A stretch of DNA of 64,000 bases. Origin: Betaproteobacteria bacterium. GTDB taxonomy: Bacteria; Pseudomonadota; Gammaproteobacteria; Burkholderiales; Usitatibacteraceae. The notes beneath the pieces are model-generated. The model searched no databases and was not told where the DNA came from. It saw only the letters and a program-made list of their open reading frames with translations. Both the position numbers and the translations under genes were made by a program. Where the stretch lies: positions 248,001-312,000 of the forward strand of contig JADJEZ010000002.1 in the NCBI GenBank assembly GCA_016708825.1, given 5' to 3'. Below are positions 1 to 8,447 of this stretch, piece by piece (positions within the stretch are counted from its first letter, which is position 1; every line of letters begins with the position of its first letter).

Positions 1-311
1 GCGAGCACGACCGCGATCCGCTTGCCCACGGGCTGCAGGTCGAACGCGCGGTGGCGCTCGGCGGGAGCCACCTCGACTTCCCGCGAGTCGAGCATCTTCA
101 CGTAGCCGCCGAGCGGGAAGGCCGCGATCACCCACTCGGTGCTGTCGCGGCCGAGGCGGCGGATCCACAGGGGGCGGCCGAAGCCCACGGAGAAGCGCAG
201 GATCTTCACGCCGGAGAGCCGCGCCACGGCGTAGTGGCCCCATTCGTGGACCACCACGAGGAGCCCCACGGTGACGAGGAAGGAAGCGATCGTGTAGAGG
301 GCGCCGGACAT
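1..311 (-). CDS. rseP: RIP zinc metalloprotease RseP, N-terminal part (cut by window edge)
   Basis: Inner-membrane site-2 protease that cleaves anti-sigma factor RseA within the membrane during the envelope stress response. Only the first 103 residues are here; the rest lies before base 1. The first transmembrane helix holds the zinc motif HEWGH at about residues 22-26, followed by a typical RseP stretch (FSVGFGRPLW, then FPLGGYVKML). It is the last gene of the minus-strand operon seen here, 20 bases after dxr, as in many betaproteobacteria. The start codon follows the dxr stop closely and there is no sign of damage in the visible part. Confidence 0.93.
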   Translation of the reverse strand, partial: MSGALYTIASFLVTVGLLVVVHEWGHYAVARLSGVKILRFSVGFGRPLWIRRLGRDSTEWVIAAFPLGGYVKMLDSREVEVAPAERHRAFDLQPVGKRIAVVL

Positions 312-331
312 GGGTTCGATTCTCGCCGATT

Positions 332-1531
332 TCAGCCGGCGGGGCGCCCGAGGCGGGAAATCTCCCGGCGGGCCGCCTCCCGAGCTTCGCGGTCGGCTGC
401 CCATGCGGTCTCGAGCGAGTCGAGGGCTTCGACAGCGGTGGCGGCCAGGACGTTCTCGATGACCGCCGCGATGGCGGTGAAAGGGAGCGCGCCGGCGAGG
501 AAGCTCTCCACGGCGACCTCGTTGGCGGCATTGAGGATGGCCGGCGCCGTGCCGCCGCGCTCGAGCGCGGCGAAGGCGAGCCCCACGCAGGAAAGCGCTG
601 CGTCGACGCGGCCGAACTCGAGCCCGCCCAGGGTGGTGAAGTCCACCGGGGCCACGCCCGCGTCGATCCGCTCCGGCCAGGCGAGCGCGCAGGCGATGGG
701 CGTGCGCATGTCCGGGGCGCCCAGTTGCGCGATGACGGACCCGTCGCGGTACTCGACCATGGAGTGGACCACGCTCTGCGGATGGACCACGACCTCGATC
801 GCCTCGCGGGGCGCGCCGAAGAGCCAGAACGCCTCGATCACCTCGAGGCCCTTGTTCATCATGGTGGCCGAATCGACGGAGATCTTGCGGCCCATGACCC
901 AGTTGGGATGCGCACAGGCCTCGTCGGGGGTGACCCGCGCCAGCCGCTCCGGCGTGGCCGTGCGGAACGGGCCGCCCGAGGCGGTGAGGAGGATCCGCCG
1001 CACGCCCGCGCGACCCGCCTCGCCGGCGCGTCCGCAGGCGAAGCCGCGCGGCAGCGACTGGAACACCGCCGAGTGCTCGCTGTCGACGGGCAGCAGTGTT
1101 CCGCCGCCTTGCGCGAGCGCGGCGAGGAAGAGCGAGCCGGAGACGACGAGCGCCTCCTTGTTGGCGAGCAGCACGTGCTTGCCGGCGCGCGCGGCGGCGA
1201 GCGTTCCCGGCAGGCCCGCGGCACCGACCACGGCGGCGACGACGGCGTCGGCTTCCGGGAGCGCGGCCACGCGCTCGAGCGATTCCGGCCCCGCCAGCAC
1301 CTCGGTGGCCACGCCCTTCGCGCGCAGGCTCGCCCGCAGGGCCTCGGCGGCGGCAAGGTCCGCTACCGCCGCGTAGCGAGGCGCGAACCGCTCGCACTGC
1401 GCTGCGAGTTTCTCGTGGCTCGACCGCGCCGCAAGCGCCACGACCTCGAAGCGGTCGGGGTGGCGCGCCACGACGTCGAGCGTGCTCTCCCCGATCGACC
1501 CGGTGGACCCGAGGATGGTCAGCCTCTTCAT
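332..1531 (-). CDS. dxr: 1-deoxy-D-xylulose 5-phosphate reductoisomerase
   Basis: Second step of the MEP isoprenoid pathway: NADPH-dependent rearrangement and reduction of DXP to 2-C-methyl-D-erythritol 4-phosphate, in the cytoplasm. 399 residues, the usual length. The N terminus has the nucleotide-binding GSTGSIG motif (residues 8-14), then NKEALV, and the metal/substrate region VDSEHSAVFQ; GRKISVDSATMMNKGLE is the family core. ATG overlaps the cdsA stop (ATGA), so it is probably translationally coupled. Its product feeds isoprenoid synthesis and hence the undecaprenyl carrier made by uppS two genes upstream. Confidence 0.97.
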   Translation of the reverse strand: MKRLTILGSTGSIGESTLDVVARHPDRFEVVALAARSSHEKLAAQCERFAPRYAAVADLAAAEALRASLRAKGVATEVLAGPESLERVAALPEADAVVAAVVGAAGLPGTLAAARAGKHVLLANKEALVVSGSLFLAALAQGGGTLLPVDSEHSAVFQSLPRGFACGRAGEAGRAGVRRILLTASGGPFRTATPERLARVTPDEACAHPNWVMGRKISVDSATMMNKGLEVIEAFWLFGAPREAIEVVVHPQSVVHSMVEYRDGSVIAQLGAPDMRTPIACALAWPERIDAGVAPVDFTTLGGLEFGRVDAALSCVGLAFAALERGGTAPAILNAANEVAVESFLAGALPFTAIAAVIENVLAATAVEALDSLETAWAADREAREAARREISRLGRPAG

Positions 1532-2361
1532 GGAAACGTGAGCAGCAGCGCGGCCACGGGCAGCACCGGCATGAGGGCGTCGACGCGGTCGAGGACACCG
1601 CCGTGCCCGGGAAGCAGCCCGCTCGAATCCTTGCGGCCCGCCCCGCGCTTCATCCACGACTCGAACAGGTCGCCCTCCACGGAGAGCACCGCGAGGGCGA
1701 GCATCGCAAGCGCGGTGAGCCAGGGGCCGAATGACTCGAGGAGTGCGGCGGCCGTCCCCGGGTGCGTGCGCGCCCAGGCGCCCAGGGCTGCCCCGTAGAC
1801 GAGCACGCCCAGCAGGGCCCCGGCAACGCCTTCGCGGGTTTTTCCGGGGCTGATGGATGGCGCGAGCTTGCGGCGGCCGAAGCGGCGCCCGGCGAAATAG
1901 GCCGAGATGTCGGCCACCCACACGAGGGCGGCCACGCCAAGCAGCAGCCAGGGGCCCGCTTCGCGCAGCACCACGAACGCGGACCACATCGGCCAGATCG
2001 CGACCCATCCGGCGAGCCCGCCGACCCACGGCTCGGGCCGCAACTGGAGGCCGAGCCACAGCGGCACCGCGAAGATCCAGAAATACGCCGAGGCGACGAA
2101 GGAAGCCTGCGCCACGTTCGCGAAGACCCCGGCAGGCCCGCGCAGGTAGAGCACGGCGAGCGCGCCCGCGATCGCGCCGGACAGCAGGAGGTAGAGGCCC
2201 TTCGAGCCAGCGCGGAATGCGCACAGGCGCGACCACTCCCAGCACGAGACCAGCGCGATCACGGCGGCGAACACGGCCCAGGGCGCGGAGCCCGCGAAGA
2301 ACACCATCCCCAGGAGCAGGAGAAGCAGGGCGATCGCGGTGAGGACGCGCGTCTTGAGCAT
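1528..2361 (-). CDS. cdsA: Phosphatidate cytidylyltransferase (CDP-diglyceride synthase)
   Basis: Integral inner-membrane enzyme making CDP-diacylglycerol from phosphatidic acid and CTP, the branch point of phospholipid synthesis. 277 residues with about eight hydrophobic segments beginning at LTAIALLLLLLGMVFFAG. The CDS signature is near the C terminus: SWMKRGAGRKD followed by LPGHGGVLDRVD. I place the start at the ATG at 2361 because the protein then begins with the normal MLKTRVLTA sequence. In the raw sequence the reading frame continues upstream into uppS without a stop; that fusion results from an extra base in uppS, not a real fusion gene. Confidence 0.93.
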   Translation of the reverse strand: MLKTRVLTAIALLLLLLGMVFFAGSAPWAVFAAVIALVSCWEWSRLCAFRAGSKGLYLLLSGAIAGALAVLYLRGPAGVFANVAQASFVASAYFWIFAVPLWLGLQLRPEPWVGGLAGWVAIWPMWSAFVVLREAGPWLLLGVAALVWVADISAYFAGRRFGRRKLAPSISPGKTREGVAGALLGVLVYGAALGAWARTHPGTAAALLESFGPWLTALAMLALAVLSVEGDLFESWMKRGAGRKDSSGLLPGHGGVLDRVDALMPVLPVAALLLTFP

Positions 2362-2381
2362 GCGGCGGCCCGGAGGATCGG

Positions 2382-3150
2382 CTAGCCGACCCTGGGCTGG
2401 GGAAGGCTCGCGGCCAGCTGCTCGCTCGTGCGGCCGAATGCGCCGCTCGCGCGAACGGTACGACGCAATGGCCTCGTCGAGCGCGTCGGCGCCGAAATCG
2501 GGCCAGAGAACAGGGGTGAAGTGCAGCTCCGTGTAGGCAAGCTGCCACAGGAGGAAGTTGGAGATCCGCTCCTCGCCGCCGGTGCGGATGAAGAGATCGG
2601 GCTCCGGCGCGAAATGCATCGACAGGTGTCGCGCGAGGAGCTCCTCGGTGATCTCCTCGCCCGGGTACTCGGCGCGGCAGCGGTTGGCGGCCTGCAGGAT
2701 GTCCCAGCGCCCGCCGTAGTTGGCCGCAACGGTGAGCGTGAGGCGTTCGTTCGCGGCGGTGAGCGCCTCGGCGCGGCGGATGTGCTCCACGATCACCGGA
2801 TCGAACGCCGAGAGGTCGCCTATCACCCGGAAGCGGATGCCGTTTCCGTGCAGCTTGCCGACCTCCTGCTCGAGCGCCTTCAGGAAGAGCTGCATGAGGA
2901 AGGTGACTTCCTCGCTGGGGCGGCGCCAGTTCTCGCTGGAGAACGCGAAGAGCGTGAGGCATTCGACGCCGCGGGCGGCGCAGGCCTTCACCACCTCGCG
3001 GACCGCCTCGACGCCGCGGCGGTGGCCGGCCACGCGCGGCAGGAAGCGCTTCTTCGCCCAGCGGCCGTTGCCGTCCATGATGATGGCGACGTGGCGCGGC
3101 ACGTCCCCGGCCGGGGGAACGGCGAGCGTGCTGCTCTCGTGGGCGGTCAT
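2382..3150 (-). CDS. uppS: Isoprenyl transferase (undecaprenyl diphosphate synthase), one-base frameshift near the 3' end
   Basis: Cis-prenyltransferase that elongates farnesyl diphosphate to the C55 lipid carrier for peptidoglycan and O-antigen. The catalytic Asp and substrate loop are in IIMDGNGRWAKKR (residues 23-35); FAFSSENWRRP and DLFIRTGGEERISNFLLWQ are the other conserved blocks. After YRSRERR the frame is lost by one extra base near 2439. Removing it restores FGRTSEQLAASL, the usual C terminus, and a stop at 2382, giving about 255 residues. As written, the frame runs on into cdsA. Essential gene, so an assembly error is the simplest reading. Confidence 0.92.
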
Positions 3151-3192
3151 GGCGCGGGTCGGGGGCGTCCGGGACGGTCGGGCCGCGTGGCC

Positions 3193-3762
3193 TCAGACCG
3201 CCATCAGTTCCTTTTCCTTCTCGGCGACCATCTTGTCGATGTCGCCGACCGCCTTGTCGGTGAGCTTCTGCACCTCGTCCTGGGCGCGCTTCTCCTCGTC
3301 CTCGGGCACGTCGTGCTTCTTCAGCATCTCCTTCAGGTGCGTGTTCGCGTCGCGGCGGACGTTTCGCACGGCGACCTTCGCCTCCTCGCCCTCGTGGCGC
3401 ACGATCTTGGTCAGCTCGCGGCGGCGCTCCTCGGTGAGCGAGGGCATGGGAACGCGGATCATGTCGCCGGAGGTGGCGGGATTCACGCCCAGGTCGGAGT
3501 CGCGGATGGCGCGCTCCACCGTCTGCACCATCTTCTTCTCGTAGGGCTGCACGCCGATCGTGCGCGCGTCGACGAGCGTCACGTTGGCGACCTGGTTGAT
3601 CGGGGTGGGCGTGCCGTAGTAGTCGACTCTCAGGTGGTCGAGGAGACCCACGTGGGCGCGGCCCGTGCGGACCTTGGCGAGGTTGTGCCGGAGCGTCTCG
3701 AGGGATTTCGTCATCTTCTCGGCGGCCTGCTTCTTGATGTCGTCCATGTTCTGCTGAGCCAT
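3193..3762 (-). CDS. frr: Ribosome recycling factor
   Basis: Cytoplasmic factor that, with EF-G, splits the post-termination ribosome. 189 residues, close to the normal 185. The three-helix bundle is recognisable: MTKSLETLRHNLAKVRTGRA at the N terminus, RVPMPSLTEERRRELTK in the middle, and KKHDVPEDEEKRAQDEVQKL towards the end. A strong Shine-Dalgarno (GGAGGAA) lies just upstream of the chosen ATG. It sits 14 bases after pyrH and 42 before uppS in the conserved rpsB operon. Confidence 0.97.
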   Translation of the reverse strand: MAQQNMDDIKKQAAEKMTKSLETLRHNLAKVRTGRAHVGLLDHLRVDYYGTPTPINQVANVTLVDARTIGVQPYEKKMVQTVERAIRDSDLGVNPATSGDMIRVPMPSLTEERRRELTKIVRHEGEEAKVAVRNVRRDANTHLKEMLKKHDVPEDEEKRAQDEVQKLTDKAVGDIDKMVAEKEKELMAV

Positions 3763-3776
3763 GCTTCCTCCGGGTT

Positions 3777-4493
3777 TCAGCTGTGCACCAGGGTGCCTTC
3801 GGGCTCCCCCATCACGACGCGCCTGAGCGCGCCTTCCTTGAAAATGGAGAAGACGTTGATGGGCAGGCGCTGGTCGCGGCAGAGTGCCAGCGCCGTGGCG
3901 TCCATCACCTTGAGGTTCTTCACGAACGCCTCGTCGAAGGTGAGCTTGTCGTAGCGCGTCGCACTCGGGTCCTTCATCGGGTCGGCGGTGTAGACGCCGT
4001 CGACCTTGGTCGCCTTGAGCACGATCTGCGCCTCCACCTCGCGGCCACGCAGCGCGGCGGCGGTGTCGGTGGTGAAGAAGGGGTTCCCGGTGCCCGCGGC
4101 GAAGATGACGATCTTGCCCTCTTCGAGGTAGCGGATCGCCTTGCCGCGGATGTAGGGCTCGCAGACGGGCTCGATGTTGAGCGCGGACTGCACCCGCGCC
4201 ACGAGCCCGGCGCGATTCATCGCGTCCTGGAGTGCCAGCGCGTTGATGACGGTCGCGAGCATGCCCATGTAGTCGGCGGTGGCACGGTCCATCCCCGCGG
4301 CACCCTGGGAGACGCCGCGGAAGATGTTGCCCCCGCCTATCACCACGCCCACCTGCACGCCGAGCTCGGCGACCTCCTTCACCTGGCCGACGATGCGCTC
4401 GATGACGGCCCGGTTGATGCCGTAGGGGTCGTCCCCCATGAGCGCCTCGCCGGAGAGCTTGAGCAGGATGCGCGTGTACGCGGGAGTGGTCAT
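3777..4493 (-). CDS. pyrH: UMP kinase
   Basis: Hexameric bacterial UMP kinase converting UMP to UDP with ATP; amino-acid kinase fold, cytoplasmic. 238 residues, full length. Motifs: LLKLSGEALMG at the N terminus, VIGGGNIFRG (phosphate loop), GTGNPFFTTDTAAALRG (UMP/ATP site), and DGVYTADP. The start at 4493 gives MTTPAYTRILLKLSG. Because of the frameshift in tsf, a single uninterrupted frame runs from the tsf start to the pyrH stop; they are separate genes 38 bases apart. Confidence 0.97.
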   Translation of the reverse strand: MTTPAYTRILLKLSGEALMGDDPYGINRAVIERIVGQVKEVAELGVQVGVVIGGGNIFRGVSQGAAGMDRATADYMGMLATVINALALQDAMNRAGLVARVQSALNIEPVCEPYIRGKAIRYLEEGKIVIFAAGTGNPFFTTDTAAALRGREVEAQIVLKATKVDGVYTADPMKDPSATRYDKLTFDEAFVKNLKVMDATALALCRDQRLPINVFSIFKEGALRRVVMGEPEGTLVHS

Positions 4494-4531
4494 GGGCGCT
4501 CGGCTGGGTTGCGGGTCCTGGGGCGAGCCGT

Positions 4532-5411
4532 TCAGGCCGCGGACTTTGTCATCGCCGCCACTTCGGCAGCGAAGTCGTCCTGCTTCTTCTCGATGCCCTC
4601 GCCCACGACGAGGAAGCGGTAGCCCAGCACCCTGGCACCGGCCTTGGCGAGCATCTTCTCCACCGTGAGCTTGTCGTCCTTCACGAAAGGCTGGCCGAGG
4701 AGGGTCACCTCGCCCAGGAACTTGTTGATGCCGCCCTCGACCATCTTCGCCGCGATCTCGGGGGGCTTGCCGGATTCGCGCGCCCTCGCCTCGAGGATCG
4801 TGCGCTCGGCCGCGACCGTGTCCGCGGGCACCTGGTCCTTCGAGAGGAACCTCGGCTTGGCGAAGGCGATGTGCATGGCGACGTCCTTGCCGACCGCCTC
4901 CTGGCCCTCGTACTCGACCGTGCACGCCGATCTTCACGCCGTGCACGTACTGCGCCAGTCGCCCGCCGGCCTGCACGCGCTCGAAGCGGCGCACGGCGAT
5001 GTTCTCGCCGATCTTCTGCACCAGCGCCTGGCGGATCTCCTCCACGGTCTTGCCGTCCAGCTTCGCGGCCGAAAGGGCGGCCACGTCGGCGGGATTGCCG
5101 CTCGCGACGATCCCGGCGAGGGCGCCCGCGAAGGCGGCGAAATCCGGGTTCTTCGCGACGAAGTCGGTCTCGCAGTTGACCTCGACCAGGGCGCCGAGCT
5201 TGCCGTCGGCGGCGAGGTGCAGGCCCACCGCGCCCTCGGAAGCCACGCGCGCGGCCGCCTTCGAAGCCTTGGCGCCGCTCTTGATGCGCAGCAGTTCCTC
5301 GGCCTTCTTCAGGTCGCCGCCCGATTCCTCGAGCGCCTTCTTGCACTCCATCATGCCGAGCCCGGTAAGCTCGCGCAGGTCCTTCACCATGCTCGCGGTG
5401 ATGTCCGCCAT
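4532..5411 (-). CDS. tsf: Elongation factor Ts, internal one-base frameshift
   Basis: Guanine-nucleotide exchange factor for EF-Tu. N-terminal UBA-like part ITASMVKDLRELTGLGMMEC followed by the core with TDFVAKN (EF-Tu contact). An extra base near 4919 breaks the frame after VKIGV; the remainder (VEYEGQEAVGKDVAMHIAF and on to the C terminus) is intact in the neighbouring frame to the stop at 4532. The locus is 880 bases, so removing one base gives 292 residues, the normal size. Start chosen at 5411 (MADITASM) because GGAG sits 8 bases upstream; an in-frame ATG two codons earlier is too close to it. Essential gene, so error is likely. Confidence 0.94.
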
Positions 5412-5492
5412 TGTCATTGCTCCATTCGCATTGCGGATGCGAAAAGGGGGCGTAGAGCCCCCTGTCCGCGGGATGTTCCGGCCCCTGGCCCT

Positions 5493-6251
5493 TTAGCCTT
5501 TGGCTTCCTCGGCTTCCTCGACCTCGACGAAATCCTCCGTCGAGGCGACCGGCGCCACCATCTCGGTGATCACCTGGCTCCTGCCCTCGAGGATCGCGTC
5601 GGCCACGCCCCGGGCGTAGAGCCGGATGGCGCGGGTCGAGTCGTCGTTGCCCGGGATGATGTAGTCGACGCCGTCGAGCGAGTTGTTCGTGTCGACCACG
5701 CCCACGATGGGCACGCCGAGCTTCTTCGCCTCGGTGACCGCGATCTTGTGGAAGCCCACGTCGATCACGAAGAGGGCGTCGGGGATGCCGCCCATGTCCT
5801 TGATGCCGCCCAGGGAACGCTCGAGCTTCTCCTTCTCGCGAGCGAACGTGAGGCCCTCCTTCTTGGAGAGCTTCTCGACGGAGCCGTCGGCGGTCATCTG
5901 GTCGATCTCCTTCAGGCGCTTGATCGACTGCTTGACCGTCTTGAAGTTGGTGAGCATGCCGCCGAGCCACCGGTAGTCCACGTACGGGGCACCGGCCCGC
6001 TGGGCCTCTTCCTTGACGATGTCGCGCGCCTGGCGCTTGGTGCCGACGAAGAGGACCTGCCCCTTGTTGGCGGTGAGCGTGCGCACGAACTTGAGCGCCT
6101 CCTGGTACATCGGAAGCGATTTCTCGAGGTTGATGATGTGGATCTTGTTGCGGGCGCCGAAGATGAACGGGCTCATCTTCGGGTTCCAGTAGCGCGTCTG
6201 GTGGCCGAAATGCACGCCGGCCTCCAGCATCTGGCGCATGGTGACGGACAT
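5493..6251 (-). CDS. rpsB: 30S ribosomal protein S2
   Basis: Small-subunit ribosomal protein. 252 residues, intact. Conserved blocks: MRQMLEAGVHFGHQTRYWNP at the N terminus, GTKRQARD, YVDYRWLGGMLTNF, and PDALFVIDVG followed by GVVDTNNS. AGGAG lies 8 bases before the ATG. It is the first gene of the operon rpsB-tsf-pyrH-frr-uppS-cdsA-dxr-rseP and has a clear sigma-70 promoter with a leader of about 120 bases, which could carry the S2 autoregulatory site known in other bacteria; that last point is inference. Confidence 0.98.
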   Translation of the reverse strand: MSVTMRQMLEAGVHFGHQTRYWNPKMSPFIFGARNKIHIINLEKSLPMYQEALKFVRTLTANKGQVLFVGTKRQARDIVKEEAQRAGAPYVDYRWLGGMLTNFKTVKQSIKRLKEIDQMTADGSVEKLSKKEGLTFAREKEKLERSLGGIKDMGGIPDALFVIDVGFHKIAVTEAKKLGVPIVGVVDTNNSLDGVDYIIPGNDDSTRAIRLYARGVADAILEGRSQVITEMVAPVASTEDFVEVEEAEEAKG

Positions 6252-6380
6252 CGGTATTGCTCCTGTGGTTAAGGTTGGCCTCCCCTCGCGAACCCGGTTG
6301 CCCGGGACCTTAGCCTTGACTGGCGAGGGTGCGGATTTGCCCTGGGTCGAAAAAAGCGCCTTCACCCCGGACAGACGGCG

Positions 6381-6410
6381 ATTATAGCCGGAAAAGGGCC
6401 TGATTTTCAA
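6381..6410 (-). promoter_or_regulatory. Sigma-70 promoter of the rpsB operon
   Basis: On the minus strand: TTGAAA (6405-6410), an 18-base spacer, and a perfect TATAAT (6381-6386). The start of transcription would fall near 6374, about 123 bases before the rpsB ATG. The region is clearly more AT-rich than the surrounding coding DNA. Confidence 0.8.
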
Positions 6411-6417
6411 ATACATG

Positions 6418-6447
6418 ACTCTCCCGGCCGGTACCGGTCCGGGAGAG
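6418..6447. terminator. Hairpin between rpsB promoter and DUF2202 gene
   Basis: An inverted repeat with CTCCCGG arms around the palindrome CCGGTACCGG. It lies about 100 bases downstream of the DUF2202 gene stop on the minus strand and just upstream of the rpsB promoter, so it could end DUF2202 transcripts before they enter the ribosomal operon. There is no strong T tract, so a factor-independent terminator is only a possibility. Confidence 0.35.
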
Positions 6448-6542
6448 CGCGGCAGGCACGCCGGGATCGCGCGGGATGCGCGGGCCGGGGCGCGAACCGG
6501 AGTTCGCGTCCGCGACCGAAGACCGTGGGCCGAAGACCGGCG

Positions 6543-7190
6543 CTACGGACGCCCGCAACGCTCCGGGGGCTGCTGAAGGATCGCGTCGACCGCTTCCTGG
6601 GACATCGACTGCGCGACGTACTGCAGGCCGGTGAGCGCACGGATGTCACCCGCGAACGCGCGCAGGTGATTGCGCGAGCCGCACGCGAGGTTCGCGTACA
6701 CGCGGGCGATGTCGGGCTTCGTCGTGCGCGCGGCGGAGAATTCGAGGTCCAGCAGGTCCATCTCCTCGACGAGCCCGCCCGCGTGCAGCGCCCCGAGCTC
6801 GCTCGCGAGGCCCTGCTGGAGGAGCGTGGCATGGAGCGCCTGGAGCTCGGCGTCGCCGAACTCCCCGACGAGCATTCCGGCGACGGGATCGGGCAGGGCG
6901 TAGGCGCGAATCAGGCGCAACACCGCGTCCATGTGCTTCTGCTCCGCGTTCGCGACGAAGGCGAAGGGTGCCGCCTGCCAGGTCTCGGCAAAGGCGAGAT
7001 AGAGGTCGCGGGAGAACTTCTCCTCCTCGCGCATGTAGGTAAGGTCGACGACCTCCTCGGGCGTGGGCGAAACGTAAGGGACGACCGCCGGCACGCGGGG
7101 GCCCATGGGGCCCGCGGCGACGGCGGGAAGCGGCGCGCCGAGCGATAGGCATACGGCGACAGCCAGGGAACTTGCGGTGTGGGCGAGCAT
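6543..7190 (-). CDS. Secreted DUF2202 (ferritin-like) protein
   Basis: Exported protein of 215 residues with a signal peptide (hydrophobic core ASSLAVAVCLSLGAPLPAVAA). The mature part matches the DUF2202 family: EEVVDLTYMREEEKFSRDLY, then NAEQKHMDAVLRLI, LVEEMDLLDLE, and GSRNHLRAFAGDI. The Glu/His residues in these four helices (REEEK, EQKH, VEEMD, RNHLRAF) are placed as in a ferritin-like di-metal four-helix bundle; actual metal binding is inferred. AAAGGAG lies 7 bases before the ATG. It lies beside a two-component system whose genes run the other way. Function within DUF2202 is not established. Confidence 0.82.
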   Translation of the reverse strand: MLAHTASSLAVAVCLSLGAPLPAVAAGPMGPRVPAVVPYVSPTPEEVVDLTYMREEEKFSRDLYLAFAETWQAAPFAFVANAEQKHMDAVLRLIRAYALPDPVAGMLVGEFGDAELQALHATLLQQGLASELGALHAGGLVEEMDLLDLEFSAARTTKPDIARVYANLACGSRNHLRAFAGDIRALTGLQYVAQSMSQEAVDAILQQPPERCGRP

Positions 7191-7236
7191 GGTGGGACTC
7201 CTTTCGTTGGGACGGGAAAAGGAAACGGGCTCCGCG

Positions 7237-7577
7237 TCATCGGCCTGCGCCGCGGCCACGGCGAGCGCCGCCGGCCGGCCCCTGGCGGGACTCGAATCCC
7301 GCGCCGAACCGGTCGTGACGGAAACTTCTCGGCTTGCCGGCCTCGGAAGCGGCGTCCTTCGGACGGACCGACGATTCGCACGCCTCGCCACCGGCGGCAG
7401 GTGGACGTCCCGGGCACGGCGGGTTTCGCCTCCGGGCGCGTCCGCGACGGCCTCGCCCGGCGCGTTGCGTTCGGGCGGCAGGTCGCCGGATGCCCAGGCG
7501 CCCGTCGCCACCAGTCCGAGCGCAAGCAGAAGCCCCGCGTGCCCGGCCATTCGAATGCGATGCGTCGCCTCGTTCAT
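7237..7577 (-). CDS. Small secreted protein with Arg/Gly-rich tail, probable frameshift
   Basis: Begins with a plain signal peptide (MAGHAGLLLALGLVATGAWA, cleavage before SGDLPP). The frame of the start has strongly GC-rich third positions to about 7385; beyond that the third-position signal moves to the frame that ends at 7237 with GGARRGRGAGR. One missing base near 7365-7385 would join them into a periplasmic protein of about 113 residues. I do not recognise a family. In raw form the start frame instead runs on into the DUF2202 gene, which I consider artefactual. It is divergent from the response regulator, 153 bases apart, so it may share its control region. Confidence 0.5.
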
Positions 7578-7621
7578 GGGATCCACTGTCGACCCCGGGC
7601 GTTTCGAATCGCTTGCACACT

Positions 7622-7648
7622 CGAAACAGGTTGTATCAGGTTGTTTCG
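7622..7648. promoter_or_regulatory. Operator-like repeats between divergent small secreted protein and response regulator
   Basis: Two copies of CAGGTTGT (7627-7634 and 7637-7644) with an exact 10-base period, the layout expected for an OmpR-family regulator binding head to tail on one DNA face. They sit inside a 7-base inverted repeat, CGAAACA (7622-7628) and TGTTTCG (7642-7648). The pair is in the 153-base gap between 7577 (minus) and 7731 (plus). Binding by the adjacent regulator is inference. Confidence 0.5.
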
Positions 7649-7730
7649 CGGGACCGCTTCGGGCTCGCGTTGCCGCTACCATGTCGTTCGGGCCCATGCG
7701 CGGCACTTCGGGCATGGACACCGGTTCGGC

Positions 7731-8447
7731 ATGGAAGCACACACCGCACAACGCATCCTGGTGGTGGACGACGACGTCGCGCTGCGCGACCTGGTCGAGA
7801 GCTACCTCGAGACCAACGGCTTCGACGTGAGTTGCGTCGGCGACGGGGGCGGCCTGCGCGAAAGCCTCGCGCAATCCACCCCGGATCTCGTGGTCCTCGA
7901 CCTCATGCTCCCGGGCGACGACGGCCTGGTGCTGCTGCGCGAGATTCGCGCGAGCGGCGGCCCCCCGGTCATCATCGTCTCGGCGCGCGGCGAGGAGGTC
8001 GACCGCGTGGTGGGGCTCGAAGTGGGCGCGGACGACTACCTCGCGAAGCCCTTCGGGCCGAGGGAGCTGCTCGCGCGCGTGCGCGCGGTGCTGCGGCGTG
8101 GGAGCACGGCCGGCGTTTCGCGGCGCGCCCAGAGCCACGCTTTCGGGCCGTACCGGGTCGACATTCCTTCACGCGTCCTGTCCGGTCCATCGGGGGAAAT
8201 CGCGCTGACCGGCGGCGAGTTCGAGCTGCTGCGGATCTTCCTCGAGCATCCCAACCGCGTGCTTTCGCGCGACCAGCTGATCTCGCTGATGAAGGGCTAC
8301 GAGCGCGATCCGTTCGACCGCAGCGTGGACGTGCGCGTCGCCCGGTTGCGCCGCAAGATCGAGCCGGACCCGGAATCGCCCGTGTACCTGCGCACCATCT
8401 GGGGGCAAGGCTATCTCTTCGCGCCGAACGGCGGGACATCGAAGTGA
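7731..8447 (+). CDS. OmpR-family response regulator
   Basis: DNA-binding response regulator of 238 residues. Receiver domain at about 5-120 with acidic pocket DDD (13-15), phospho-acceptor Asp57 in VVLDLMLPGDDG, and the conserved Lys in YLAKPFGPRE. Winged-helix domain at about 135-235 (LTGGEFELLRIFLEHPNRVL, then SVDVRVARLRRKIE and TIWGQGYLF). The stop overlaps the GTG start of the kinase (GTGA), so the pair is coupled. The closest well-known types are OmpR/CpxR; the neighbouring Spy-like secreted protein favours an envelope-stress role, which is inference. Confidence 0.93.
   Translation: MEAHTAQRILVVDDDVALRDLVESYLETNGFDVSCVGDGGGLRESLAQSTPDLVVLDLMLPGDDGLVLLREIRASGGPPVIIVSARGEEVDRVVGLEVGADDYLAKPFGPRELLARVRAVLRRGSTAGVSRRAQSHAFGPYRVDIPSRVLSGPSGEIALTGGEFELLRIFLEHPNRVLSRDQLISLMKGYERDPFDRSVDVRVARLRRKIEPDPESPVYLRTIWGQGYLFAPNGGTSK

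Noticed and set aside
4900..4930. Programmed ribosomal frameshift in tsf
   Set aside because: No slippery heptamer, stimulatory structure or known precedent in tsf; the same kind of break occurs in many unrelated genes here.
3777..5411. Natural EF-Ts-UMP kinase fusion
   Set aside because: The joining text is Arg/Gly-rich shadow sequence and the true EF-Ts C terminus is intact in another frame.
7284..7302. tRNA T-arm-like sequence (GCGGGACTCGAATCCCGC)
   Set aside because: The stem-loop has an 8-base loop rather than 7, lacks the expected GTTC context, and no D-arm, anticodon arm or acceptor stem can be built around it on either strand.
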